Below, one piece after another: positions 14,248 to 22,647 of a stretch of DNA of 24,673 nt (positions are counted from its first letter, which is position 1; each line of letters starts with the position of its first letter). Origin of the DNA: a virus; IMG/VR virus record IMGVR_UViG_3300046749_000116, positions 1 to 24,673 of that record; one strand, 5' to 3'. The translations under genes were made by a program, and so were the position numbers. The notes beneath the pieces were generated by a model that was not told the DNA's origin, made no database searches, and saw only the letters and a program-made list of their open reading frames with translations.

Positions 14248-14627
14248 CCTGGGCACTTGCACAGATTGATAGATTCTATAACGGTAGTAGTATAAGTGTA
14301 GATGCTTATCTACAAATGTGCCACGAGTTGGAACAAGAACCAGACCCAGACGAAATGCCACCTGAAATAGGGGACTTCCCTTTAGAAATTCAGGAGGCTT
14401 TTGTTACACACGCGATGTTACCTGATAGATGGGACGGAGCAAGTGGTTCTTATATGGGTAAAGATTGGTCACCGTTAAAAGATCTATTAGACATAAATGG
14501 TGTTGAAGACCATAAAACAGTTTGCTTTTTCTTAAAACATATAGAGAGCTGTAGTACGATAAATATCAACGCAGAGCTTAAACGTAAGCAAGACGCCGAT
14601 AGAAGGCGAAGTAAAGCAAAAAAATAA
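14220..14627 (+). CDS. Tail assembly chaperone T domain, expressed as GT frameshift fusion
   Basis: This -1 frame is open from 14220 and has no good start: the first ATG (14316) lacks a ribosome site and would remove part of the domain. After slipping at 14232, translation would continue YSEQVAWALAQIDRFYNGSS and on to the TAA at 14625-14627, adding about 131 residues to the first 144 of G, about 275 in total, close to the size of lambda gpGT. The T part is acidic in its middle (EQEPDPDEMPPE) and ends in a basic tail (ELKRKQDADRRRSKAKK). In lambda the T part binds the tube protein while G binds the tape measure. The tape measure gene starts at the very next base. Confidence 0.8.
   Translation, partial: TRKFYSEQVAWALAQIDRFYNGSSISVDAYLQMCHELEQEPDPDEMPPEIGDFPLEIQEAFVTHAMLPDRWDGASGSYMGKDWSPLKDLLDINGVEDHKTVCFFLKHIESCSTININAELKRKQDADRRRSKAKK
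14226..14260 (+). promoter_or_regulatory. Programmed -1 ribosomal frameshift signal (slippery site plus hairpin)
   Basis: The heptamer A-AAT-TTT (14226-14232) fits the X-XXY-YYZ rule in the chaperone frame (codons AAT and TTT) and becomes AAA-TTT after a -1 slip. Seven bases later GCAAGT (14240-14245) pairs with ACTTGC (14255-14260) to form a hairpin that includes the zero-frame stop TAG. The -1 frame opens only after a TGA at 14217, so both frames overlap exactly here. Confidence 0.8.
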
Positions 14628-17600
14628 ATGGCACAGAAAAAAGTCGAAGCAGCTGAAATTATTATAAAAACCACTGATGGTGGTTCTTTTAAAATTTTTG
14701 GTCAAAAAGCTAAGAAGGCAACTAAACAAGTAGATGATTTAGGAAAAGCTTCTCAGTCAACAGACCGTCGAATAAAAGGCGTAACTCAGCAATCTTCAAA
14801 CGCAACCAAAAACTTTAGCAAGCAAGCACAAACCATGCAAGGTGGGATTGTTGCTGTCTACGCAACCATTGCTGCTCAAGTATTTGCTGTTTCAGCGGCA
14901 TTTCAATTCTTAAAATCCTCAATGGAAACCCGAAACCTCATAGAGGGCCAAAAGGCCTTCGGAGCAATCACGGGCGTTGCATATAAAACTTTAACAAACG
15001 ACTTACAAATGGCAACTGAAGGTATGCTAGACTTTAAGGCGGCCGCAAGTTCTGTAGCTATTGGTACTGCTTCAGGTTTAAGTGCAAGTCAAATGACATC
15101 ATTAGGGGTAGCCGCAAAAAACGCTTCTATGGCACTAGGTCGAGATTTAACAGACTCATTCAACAGATTAGTTCGAGGTGTGACAAAAGCCGAACCAGAA
15201 CTATTAGATGAATTAGGTATTGTACTAAGACTAGAAAATGCTACTAGAGACTACGCACAGTCTGTAGGTAAAGCTAGAGATGATTTGAATGCTTTTGAAC
15301 GAACGCAAGCAGTTTTAAATGACGTTTTAGAACAGGCGGAACAAAAGTTTGGTAGAATAACTGAACTTATGGATCCAGACGCTTTTGCACTTGGACAGCT
15401 AACAAAAGAAATCGACGATTTAGTACTAGGGTTCCAAGAGCTTTTAGTAAAAGTCTTACTACCTATGATTAGCTTTTTTAAAGATAATGCTGCAGCACTT
15501 GTTGCAGCCATTGGTTTATTTGTTACTCCTATTATTAGTAGTTTACTCCCAGATTTAGACGCATCTATTGCTAAGTCATCTAAAGCACAATCTACAGCAC
15601 TTAGTAATATGGCTGGCTCATACAGAACAGCAGGACAAGAAATTAGAACTGTTATGACAGGTCTAACAAAAATTACAAAAGCAGATATAAGTGAATCCGC
15701 AGTCGGGTTAGATAAATTAGGTGTTACAGGCAAAGGCGCCGATATTATGGAGACTGATGCTAAAACAGGAAAGACTGCTAAGACTGGTTATAAGCAATTA
15801 AATAGAAGACAAGTAGCTGCATATAGAAGAGCAATTAAAGAGAAAAAAGGTATCTATATGAAGTTTAATGCTGAGGAAAAAGTAGCATTTAAACGTCACT
15901 TAGCTACTCAAGAAGCTCTCTTAAATAAAAGCGAAAAAGTTAAATTAGGCATTAGAAGACGTGGTCAGCTTTTAATAGATGCAACATATAATGCAGGAGT
16001 TACAGTATTTGCAGCAGCTGAAGCTGCTAAACTACAAATAGCAAAAGTCGGAGCAATGGCAATGAATGCAGTAATGAGTATTGCAGGTGTTCTTGGAGTA
16101 ATTGCTATGGTTATTGCAGGAGGTAAAGCATTATTTGATTACTTCCAAAAAGGAGACAAAGCAGCACAAAAGTTCAAGAAAGAAACACAAGAAGTTAGTG
16201 AAAGATTAAAAAGTATAAATGAAGAAATGGATCGTATGGGTAAAGTTCGTGACCAAGGATTATTAGGACTTGTTGATGGAGTAGGCCAAACTGGAAAAGC
16301 ACTACAATCTGCAGATATTGTAAAACTAGTTGCTAATTATAATCAGGAGTTAACGAAGTCAGGGAAATCAGCATCAGAATTTAGGAAGACTGAGCTCGGT
16401 CAACAGTTTCAGGAACAGGCTCGTCAAATAGAAAAACTTGCACCTGGAATGAAAGGTTTCCAAGCAGACTTAATGGCAGGGGCTAAAAACGGCGACGAAT
16501 ACAAACAAATAGCTAATGATATAATCAATGGAGCTCAAGCTCTAGAAAGATTTGCAGCGAATACTAAATCAGTTAATAAACAAATTGAAAAAACTATAGG
16601 AAGAATGGCAAAACTACCTTTCCAAGATTTAATGAAACCTCTTCAAGCTTCTGTTGATGATTTTGCCCTTGCTGTAATTCAGTTATCAGCTAGAATTCAA
16701 GAGATGAAACAAAATAAACAAAACGCTAGTGGGTTAGCCTCAAACTTTGGATCGGGCATCTATAGTGAAAAACTGCTATACCGTGACAGAGGAAATAATA
16801 CTAGTACTAGCACAGTAAGTGTATATGATGAAAAGGCTCGTGACAAAGCTGCAGAGCAATTCATGAATAGTGGAGCCATGGGACAAAGCTATGGAACTGG
16901 ACTTCTAGGGGCGCAAAATATGGTAGCAGATTTAGGATTGACTACTGATACTATGGCTATTGGGGACGAAGTTGATATGAATAGTAGTGTACCTGAAATC
17001 ATTAAGGGACTGCTAGCAATAGACGGCAACGCTGAGTTGATAGCGAAGAAGTTTGGGAAAAGTAAAAAGGAGCTGGAGAAGATGGCTAAGGCAGTAGCGG
17101 ACGCTGAAAAAGAGCTGGCTCTTATGGAACTAACTAATGAGACTAATAAAACCTTGCTTCAAGAAATGAAATTTATCCAAGAAGACATGCTGGCGTTAGA
17201 GGAAAAGAAAATACAAAACGCACAAACTTTAGCAGAGAAAGGAGTAGGAAGTGGAAAAGGTGTTGCAATGGCTAAAGCTCAATACAAGGTTTCGGTAGCG
17301 GGAGAAAAGAAACTGAAAGCTGCCGCTGACGCCCGAGTAGCAAAAGCAAACAAACAACTAGAAGTAAACAAACTATTAGATAGACTTCAAGTAGATGGAG
17401 TAATCACAGCAGATGACAGGGAGAAGCTGCTAAAAAATGAAACTGAACTTTTAAGCATAGCAAATGGAGTAACAGGGGAATCATACAAAACGCAGGTATT
17501 AGCAGTAACAAATGGTAAAAAGGCAGTTGCGAATGCAGATAAACAAGTAACTTTACAAGATCAATTATTTAAGAATGCAGGCGAACAACTTACCTTAGAC

Positions 17601-18755
17601 CAAGCAAAAATAAATATACAATTTATAAAATTAGATGCTATACGAGAAGAACTTAGACTTAAAGGGCTTCTTATGAACATTGATAACAATCTCGCCACTT
17701 CTAATAAGTATGGGTTTGGATCTGCGGCTGAAAAACATAAAGCAAAAGGTGATAAAATAACTGCTAAACAAAACATCAATGCAAACAAACAAACAACAAA
17801 TTTAAGCTCTATTCAACAGCACAACGCATCATTTACAGCAGGAATGGATCCGTTAGTTGCAATGCAGGGGCTAGACATAAATGCAGATAATTATCAAGAA
17901 CTAGTTAAACTATATAGCGACAGAGTTAACTTACAACAAGAATCAACTCAACTTAGTGCACAACATACGAAGCACACACAAGAAGCGAGTAAATTTGTTA
18001 CTGATCAGCTATTATCACAAACACAACTACTACATGTTCAAAGAATAAAAGGAATTACACTTAACCCTGCTGAACAATTATTTAATGAGAAAGTAGAAGC
18101 ACACCTTGTGAAGTATGGTGATCTAGAAGAGTTTAATATAGAAAAAACCAAGCAACTTGCAATAGAACAAGCAAGCCTAAATATTGAAGTAGAACTAATG
18201 AATGGTATACAAGATACTCTTTCAAATGGATTCGTATCTATGTTCCAAACAATGGTAGATGGTACAAAATCATTTAAAGACGGAATGAAAGATCTTGCTA
18301 AATCAGTACTTTCAGACTTAGCAGCTATGTTTGCAAAAGCAGCTGCATTAAAGATAATGATGGCTATGTTCCCAGGAATGGGGGGTATGATGGAAGGCAT
18401 TTCATCAATTCCAGGCATGGGACGATACGGTGGAGAGATGACTAAGTACAGAGGTGGGGGTATCGCAAGCGGTCCTAACTCTGGTTATATGGCAATGCTC
18501 CATGGTAGAGAAGCTGTCGTACCTCTTGGAAATGATAGAAGCATACCTGTAGATATGAGAGGTATGCCAGGCGCAGGTAACGTAGTTACTGTAAACATTA
18601 CTATGAATGGTCAAGGACAAGGAGCTTCACAAGTAACAGGCGACGGTATGCAAGGTTTAGGAAGAAGTATTGGAAATATGGTACAACAACATTTACAACA
18701 AGAAATGAGGCCTGGTGGACTATTAAACGCACAAGGTACAAAAGGTAGGTCATAA
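14628..18755 (+). CDS. Tape measure protein
   Basis: A 1375-residue protein, the longest in the window, beginning at the base after the GT stop. It sets tail length and travels through the tube during DNA ejection. It is largely helical with long Lys/Glu/Gln/Ala stretches. Hydrophobic segments lie at about 72-97 (GGIVAVYATIAAQVFAVSAA), 272-312 and 470-500. The C-terminal region at about 1275-1300 has the classic tape-measure signature GGGIASGPNSGYMAMLHGRE followed by AVVPLGN. At about 1.5 angstrom per residue it predicts a tail near 200 nm. No peptidase or transglycosylase motif was seen. It overlaps the M-like gene by one base. Confidence 0.93.
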   Translation: MAQKKVEAAEIIIKTTDGGSFKIFGQKAKKATKQVDDLGKASQSTDRRIKGVTQQSSNATKNFSKQAQTMQGGIVAVYATIAAQVFAVSAAFQFLKSSMETRNLIEGQKAFGAITGVAYKTLTNDLQMATEGMLDFKAAASSVAIGTASGLSASQMTSLGVAAKNASMALGRDLTDSFNRLVRGVTKAEPELLDELGIVLRLENATRDYAQSVGKARDDLNAFERTQAVLNDVLEQAEQKFGRITELMDPDAFALGQLTKEIDDLVLGFQELLVKVLLPMISFFKDNAAALVAAIGLFVTPIISSLLPDLDASIAKSSKAQSTALSNMAGSYRTAGQEIRTVMTGLTKITKADISESAVGLDKLGVTGKGADIMETDAKTGKTAKTGYKQLNRRQVAAYRRAIKEKKGIYMKFNAEEKVAFKRHLATQEALLNKSEKVKLGIRRRGQLLIDATYNAGVTVFAAAEAAKLQIAKVGAMAMNAVMSIAGVLGVIAMVIAGGKALFDYFQKGDKAAQKFKKETQEVSERLKSINEEMDRMGKVRDQGLLGLVDGVGQTGKALQSADIVKLVANYNQELTKSGKSASEFRKTELGQQFQEQARQIEKLAPGMKGFQADLMAGAKNGDEYKQIANDIINGAQALERFAANTKSVNKQIEKTIGRMAKLPFQDLMKPLQASVDDFALAVIQLSARIQEMKQNKQNASGLASNFGSGIYSEKLLYRDRGNNTSTSTVSVYDEKARDKAAEQFMNSGAMGQSYGTGLLGAQNMVADLGLTTDTMAIGDEVDMNSSVPEIIKGLLAIDGNAELIAKKFGKSKKELEKMAKAVADAEKELALMELTNETNKTLLQEMKFIQEDMLALEEKKIQNAQTLAEKGVGSGKGVAMAKAQYKVSVAGEKKLKAAADARVAKANKQLEVNKLLDRLQVDGVITADDREKLLKNETELLSIANGVTGESYKTQVLAVTNGKKAVANADKQVTLQDQLFKNAGEQLTLDQAKINIQFIKLDAIREELRLKGLLMNIDNNLATSNKYGFGSAAEKHKAKGDKITAKQNINANKQTTNLSSIQQHNASFTAGMDPLVAMQGLDINADNYQELVKLYSDRVNLQQESTQLSAQHTKHTQEASKFVTDQLLSQTQLLHVQRIKGITLNPAEQLFNEKVEAHLVKYGDLEEFNIEKTKQLAIEQASLNIEVELMNGIQDTLSNGFVSMFQTMVDGTKSFKDGMKDLAKSVLSDLAAMFAKAAALKIMMAMFPGMGGMMEGISSIPGMGRYGGEMTKYRGGGIASGPNSGYMAMLHGREAVVPLGNDRSIPVDMRGMPGAGNVVTVNITMNGQGQGASQVTGDGMQGLGRSIGNMVQQHLQQEMRPGGLLNAQGTKGRS

Positions 18756-19174
18756 TGGCACTAGGATTAGCAACTAACACAGTACAGACAGGCGGAGGCA
18801 CAGTCTCTGCAGGAACAAACATAACAGGCTTTAGTGCAAAAGTCGTATACGATAGAGGTATTCAACAAGCTCCAGAACCTCGTGTATTAAAAGCACAATT
18901 TGGCGATGGTTACGAAATGAGAGTTCGAGATGGTATAAATAATACTCCACGTTCTTGGGGATTAACTTTTAATAATAGAACAAAAGAAGACATAGATAAA
19001 TTATATAAATTTATGAATACTCTTGCAGCAGTAGATACTGCAAAACTAACAGTACCTAACTCAGTTGACGGGGAGGAGACTGCTACAGTTGTACTAGAAG
19101 GTTATAATAGAGTTATGACTTATGATAATTTTTATTCATTAAGTTGTACAGCAAGAGAGGTTTTTGAGGCATGA
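18755..19174 (+). CDS. Minor tail protein M-like
   Basis: A 139-residue protein with the lambda gpM family (Phage_min_tail) pattern: RVLKAQFGDGYEMRVRDGIN, then PRSWGLTFNNRTKEDIDKLY. Length is near the lambda protein's. gpM joins the tape measure to the tail tip. An N-terminal extension of about 20 Thr/Gly-rich residues is present. It overlaps the tape measure stop by one base and the next start by four (ATGA), so M, L, K, I and J form one tightly coupled unit. Confidence 0.88.
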   Translation: MALGLATNTVQTGGGTVSAGTNITGFSAKVVYDRGIQQAPEPRVLKAQFGDGYEMRVRDGINNTPRSWGLTFNNRTKEDIDKLYKFMNTLAAVDTAKLTVPNSVDGEETATVVLEGYNRVMTYDNFYSLSCTAREVFEA

Positions 19175-20667
19175 GCCAGCCAATTGTAGGTACTATACCA
19201 GCTGACTTACAAGGTCAATCGATTAGCAGTAGTTTAATTACTGTTTTTGAAGTCGAAGTACCCAATAGTGATATTGGAGGTGCAGGTATAGATAAATTAT
19301 ACTTTCACGACGGCTCAAATGGGGCAGCAGATATTACATGGTACAGTTTACTAGACGATACTAATTTCGGGTCAACTACATCTGGACATTACGGACAACA
19401 AACTTATAGTGCGTTTCCAGTAGAATCAGAAGGTTGGGAAGTTAGAGGATCAGGAAGTTTACCAAGACCTACCGTTAGATTTGCAAATATAAATCAATAT
19501 TGGAATGCACACCTAAGCGAGTATGATGATTTAGTAGGAGCAAAAGTAATACGAAGAAGAACTCTACAAAAGCATTTAGGTACAAATCCTCCTATAGAAT
19601 TTAATCGAGATGTATACTATGTAGAAAGAAAAACTACAGAAACTGCTACTATGGTAGAATTTGAACTTGCAAGTGCATTTGACGTACAAGGAATTCAACT
19701 ACCTCGAAGAGCAGTTGTAGCTGCACGTTGTCCTTGGAAATACAAAGACCCAGACCAAGGTGGTTGTGATTGGCCAGCAGATAATAGATTTACAATAAAT
19801 AGTATTGAACATACTCTATACTTTGACAAAGATGACAATAGAATTACTACTCACGCAATCTGGGGTCGACAAGATGTTTCTAGCAATAGAACAAGTAATT
19901 TATACGCAGCACAAAGTTATTCAGTAGGAGACCATGTAGAGTACTATAGACCAATTGGAGGACTAATAGCAGCAAGTGCTGTTGGTTCGGGTGCAAATAT
20001 AACTTATACTGTAGCAAGTGGTCATGGTATAACTGCAGGAGAATTTGTAATTGCAAAAGGATTTACTGATGAAGATGCAAATTTTAAAGCAGTTCCTTTA
20101 TATGTAAGTAGTGTAACTTCTACTTCTATTACAGTTCAAAATCCAAGTGCAACTATAACAACATCAAGTGGGTTCTTACAAGCAACAAGAGTTACTCTAT
20201 ATAAATGTTTAACAGCTCATCAGCTTGCAACAGGAGATGCTGCAGATGATATAATAAGACCCACCAATATATCTTATTGGGAATTTGGAGATGTGTGCGG
20301 TAAAAGATTAAACTCATGTGCAATCCGTTACGGACACAACGCTGCTGGATCAGGTGTAACAAGTGTTATTGTAACTAAAACAAATGGTGCAGTTGGAGGT
20401 GGAAGTGGTTATACTTCAGCACCTTCAGTTGTTTTTGATAATACAGGAACTAACGGTTCAGGAGCAGCTGCAACAGCAACTGTTTCTGGAGGTAAAGTAA
20501 CTCGTGTACAAATGACTTCACATGGTGCAGATTACACAACTGCGCCTACAGTATCATTTAGTGGAGGCGGGGGCTCAGGAGCCGCTGCAGAAGCTAATAT
20601 TAACAATAGAGGTACATTAAATGTAGCCTTACCATTTGGAGGATTCCCAGGAGCCGCGATAGGATAA
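19171..20667 (+). CDS. Minor tail protein L-like with inserted beta domains
   Basis: A 498-residue homolog of lambda gpL, which is only about 230 residues. The N-terminal half and the cysteines of the family are there: C187 and C199 (CPWKYKDPDQGGC), C376 and C383 (DVCGKRLNSCAIRYG). In lambda four cysteines at these places bind an iron-sulfur cluster. Two insertions explain the extra length. The first, about residues 260-340, holds a GHGI-type beta domain (SGHGITAGEFVIAKG). The second, about 390-480, holds two tandem copies of a YTSAPSVVF / YTTAPTVSF repeat with Gly/Ala-rich links. The end, NVALPFGGFPGA, is the normal gpL end. It is part of the tail-tip complex. Confidence 0.87.
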   Translation: MSQPIVGTIPADLQGQSISSSLITVFEVEVPNSDIGGAGIDKLYFHDGSNGAADITWYSLLDDTNFGSTTSGHYGQQTYSAFPVESEGWEVRGSGSLPRPTVRFANINQYWNAHLSEYDDLVGAKVIRRRTLQKHLGTNPPIEFNRDVYYVERKTTETATMVEFELASAFDVQGIQLPRRAVVAARCPWKYKDPDQGGCDWPADNRFTINSIEHTLYFDKDDNRITTHAIWGRQDVSSNRTSNLYAAQSYSVGDHVEYYRPIGGLIAASAVGSGANITYTVASGHGITAGEFVIAKGFTDEDANFKAVPLYVSSVTSTSITVQNPSATITTSSGFLQATRVTLYKCLTAHQLATGDAADDIIRPTNISYWEFGDVCGKRLNSCAIRYGHNAAGSGVTSVIVTKTNGAVGGGSGYTSAPSVVFDNTGTNGSGAAATATVSGGKVTRVQMTSHGADYTTAPTVSFSGGGGSGAAAEANINNRGTLNVALPFGGFPGAAIG

Positions 20668-21371
20668 TGATTGAACCAGTACTAGAAGATATAAAACAAT
20701 ACGTTTACGAACACTCAAATATAGAAGCATGTGGACTATTAAGTTTACAGCGAGGAAGAATTAAATGGAACCCCTGTGAAAATAAAGCAGAGAATCCAAA
20801 AAATGATTTTATTATCGACCCTTTAGATTATAAAGCAGTAGCAAATCAAGGAGATGTAATAGGTGTAGTACATAGTCACCCAGGCTGTTCACCAGACCCA
20901 AGTGAACTTGACCGAGCTGCATGTAATAAATTAGGAATTCCATGGTATATTTTTGGAGAAAATGACGAATGGATAAAATTGGAACCAAGCGAAAACACTT
21001 ATGATTTACTGGGAAGACCTTTCGTTTATGGCATCTACGATTGCTTCACAATAGTGAAAGACTATTTCGAGACGCAAGATATAAATATATACCCATATGA
21101 GTATGAGTGGGAATTTTGGGAAAAGGGAAAGAATCTATACTTAGACAACTTCAAAAGTGAAGGTTTTATAGAAGTAACAGATAATAGCCTACAGCCAAAT
21201 GACCTCATTTTAATGGCTCTAAATAGTGAGATTACCAATCACGCAGGAATCTATGTAGGACGAGGAAAAATGCTTCATCATGCACCTAACAGATTATCGT
21301 GCAGAGATACCTATGCAGGTATGTGGAAACAAATTACCAGAATGGTAGTAAGACATCAAAGTATGACATGA
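20667..21371 (+). CDS. Tail-tip protein K-like: JAMM peptidase plus NlpC/P60 hydrolase
   Basis: A 234-residue lambda gpK-like protein with two domains. Residues 1-105 are a JAB/MPN domain with the complete JAMM metal motif: E20 (EACGLL), H69 and H71, S79 and D82 (HSHPGCSPDPSELD). Residues 112-230 are an NlpC/P60 domain with C126 (YDCFT), H202 (NHAGIYVG) and a third residue near H214 or H215. It is thought to cut peptidoglycan peptides as the tail penetrates the cell wall, or to process tip proteins. Starts by TAATG overlap and ends by ATGA overlap with the next gene. Confidence 0.93.
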   Translation: MIEPVLEDIKQYVYEHSNIEACGLLSLQRGRIKWNPCENKAENPKNDFIIDPLDYKAVANQGDVIGVVHSHPGCSPDPSELDRAACNKLGIPWYIFGENDEWIKLEPSENTYDLLGRPFVYGIYDCFTIVKDYFETQDINIYPYEYEWEFWEKGKNLYLDNFKSEGFIEVTDNSLQPNDLILMALNSEITNHAGIYVGRGKMLHHAPNRLSCRDTYAGMWKQITRMVVRHQSMT

Positions 21372-22249
21372 GAAAAATTTATTTAGAAGGACAACTAGGA
21401 GAAAAGTTTGGGTCAGAATGGAACCTAGCAGTAAACTCGCCCGCAGAAGCACTAACAGCTATTATGGCACAGCGCCCTGGTATGCGTCAGTATTTAGCAT
21501 CTGCAGAAGGAGTGCAAGGTTATGAGATACTAGTAGATAACGAATCGATTGAGATGGAAGAAGAGTTAGTACTACAGAATCCAAATATGGAACAATCATA
21601 TTCTTTTGTACCAGTAATTGGGGGTTCAAAAAGTTCAGGACTCATGATGGTATTAGGAGTGGCTCTACTAGCCGCAACAGGTGGTTTAGCAGGATTTGGT
21701 ATTGCAGGGCTTGGAGCAGCTGGTGGTACTGGTGCGGTCGCAGGAGCAGGATTGGTAGGTACTACTGCAGCAGCAGGTACAGCAGCAGTTACGGCTTCAG
21801 GAGCAGCAGCACTCACATCAGCAGGTACGTATACAATAGCAGGAGCAGCAGCAGCTGCAGGGACTAGTACAGCAGCAATCCTTGCTACACAAGGACTTGG
21901 GTACTTAGGTACAGCACTTATGCTAGGAGGAGCTGCAATGATGCTTGCCCCAGATGTGCCAGACGGAACTTCAGCAGAGAAAGCAGAAAATTATTTATTT
22001 AGTGGGCCCGTCAATACAGTTAAACAAGGACAAGCAATTCCTCTTGTGTATGGAAGAGCGATTGTTGGCTCTAAAACAATCTCCGCATCAGTCTTTACAA
22101 ATACATCAAGACAAAAAGTAACAGCAGGAAGAAAGATGGTAGGTATATCAAACTTTAGAACAGACGGAAGTAAATCAGGACAAGGATCAACTACTACAAG
22201 TAACCCACGTAATTGGAACTATGGCCGAGGCTACGGAATGCACCCATAA
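21368..22249 (+). CDS. Tail assembly protein I-like
   Basis: A 293-residue protein. ATG 21368 overlaps the K stop (ATGA) and is preferred over the upstream 21299, which lies well inside K. Residues 1-80 are the gpI ubiquitin-like start (KIYLEGQLGEKFG, then SPAEALTAIMAQRPGMRQYL). Residues 90-205 are a long Gly/Ala/Thr hydrophobic stretch that may cross membranes or refold during assembly. Residues 215-262 (GPVNTVKQGQAIPLVYGRAI) hold a motif seen at the end of gpI and the start of gpJ families. In lambda gpI is needed for tip assembly but is absent from finished virions. Confidence 0.85.
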   Translation: MRKIYLEGQLGEKFGSEWNLAVNSPAEALTAIMAQRPGMRQYLASAEGVQGYEILVDNESIEMEEELVLQNPNMEQSYSFVPVIGGSKSSGLMMVLGVALLAATGGLAGFGIAGLGAAGGTGAVAGAGLVGTTAAAGTAAVTASGAAALTSAGTYTIAGAAAAAGTSTAAILATQGLGYLGTALMLGGAAMMLAPDVPDGTSAEKAENYLFSGPVNTVKQGQAIPLVYGRAIVGSKTISASVFTNTSRQKVTAGRKMVGISNFRTDGSKSGQGSTTTSNPRNWNYGRGYGMHP

Positions 22250-22647
22250 TGAAAAAGAATCAACACTTAATATCAATTCGAGGCTCTAAAGGAAAAGGAG
22301 GTGGCGGAAGCACGTTTGAAGCAGACGATAATATGTTTGCAAGGCAGTCTGCCGCGTTTATCGATGCATTATGCGAAGGTCCAATTAAAGGATTAGTATA
22401 TGGCGATGCTTCAATTTTAATTGATGAAACTCGTCTTAGAAACGTTAATCAGTCTACAGGTCGTATATCTTCAACTGCAAACTTTAATAACTTTACTGTA
22501 ATCACAAAAAATGGTGATGCAACACAAGTAGTTGATGCAGACTTCTTTGCAGAGTATCCAAGTGCAGCTACTACAAAAGATGTTGGTAGTGCAGAACTTT
22601 TAGAAGGGGAGCCTCAATACTTTACTATTTCAAGTGGAACATTTTAA
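22249..22647 (+). CDS. Central tail tip (host specificity) protein J-like, N-terminal piece ended by in-frame TAA
   Basis: 132 residues from ATG 22249, which overlaps the I stop by one base. The start is that of gpJ: a Gly/Lys linker, then DNMFARQSAAFIDALCEGPI and KGLVYGDASILIDETRLRN. The TAA at 22645-22647 interrupts the family domain in the middle (QYFTISSGTF then stop). The same frame stays open for the next 2 kb with gpJ-type sequence, so this is probably one gene of which the stop is a mutation, a sequencing error or, less likely, a read-through site. A separate short tail protein is unlikely. Confidence 0.75.
   Translation: MKKNQHLISIRGSKGKGGGGSTFEADDNMFARQSAAFIDALCEGPIKGLVYGDASILIDETRLRNVNQSTGRISSTANFNNFTVITKNGDATQVVDADFFAEYPSAATTKDVGSAELLEGEPQYFTISSGTF

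Noticed and set aside
14316-14627. Independent T protein starting at ATG 14316
   Set aside because: There is no ribosome site before it, the frame is open back to 14220 with sensible sequence, and a frameshift signal is present exactly at the overlap.
15251-18418. Long minus-strand open frames opposite the tape measure gene (15251-15733, 18038-18418)
   Set aside because: They mirror the codon pattern of the strongly supported plus-strand gene, have no ribosome sites and give low-complexity products.
21520-21816. Minus-strand open frame of 98 residues inside the I-like gene
   Set aside because: It is an Ala/Pro-rich shadow of the Gly/Ala repeat region on the plus strand.
22645-22647. TAA recoded as a sense codon (alternative genetic code)
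   Set aside because: TAA ends most genes in this window, including the capsid, tube and terminase genes, where read-through would run into the next gene. TAG and TGA are also used as ordinary stops.
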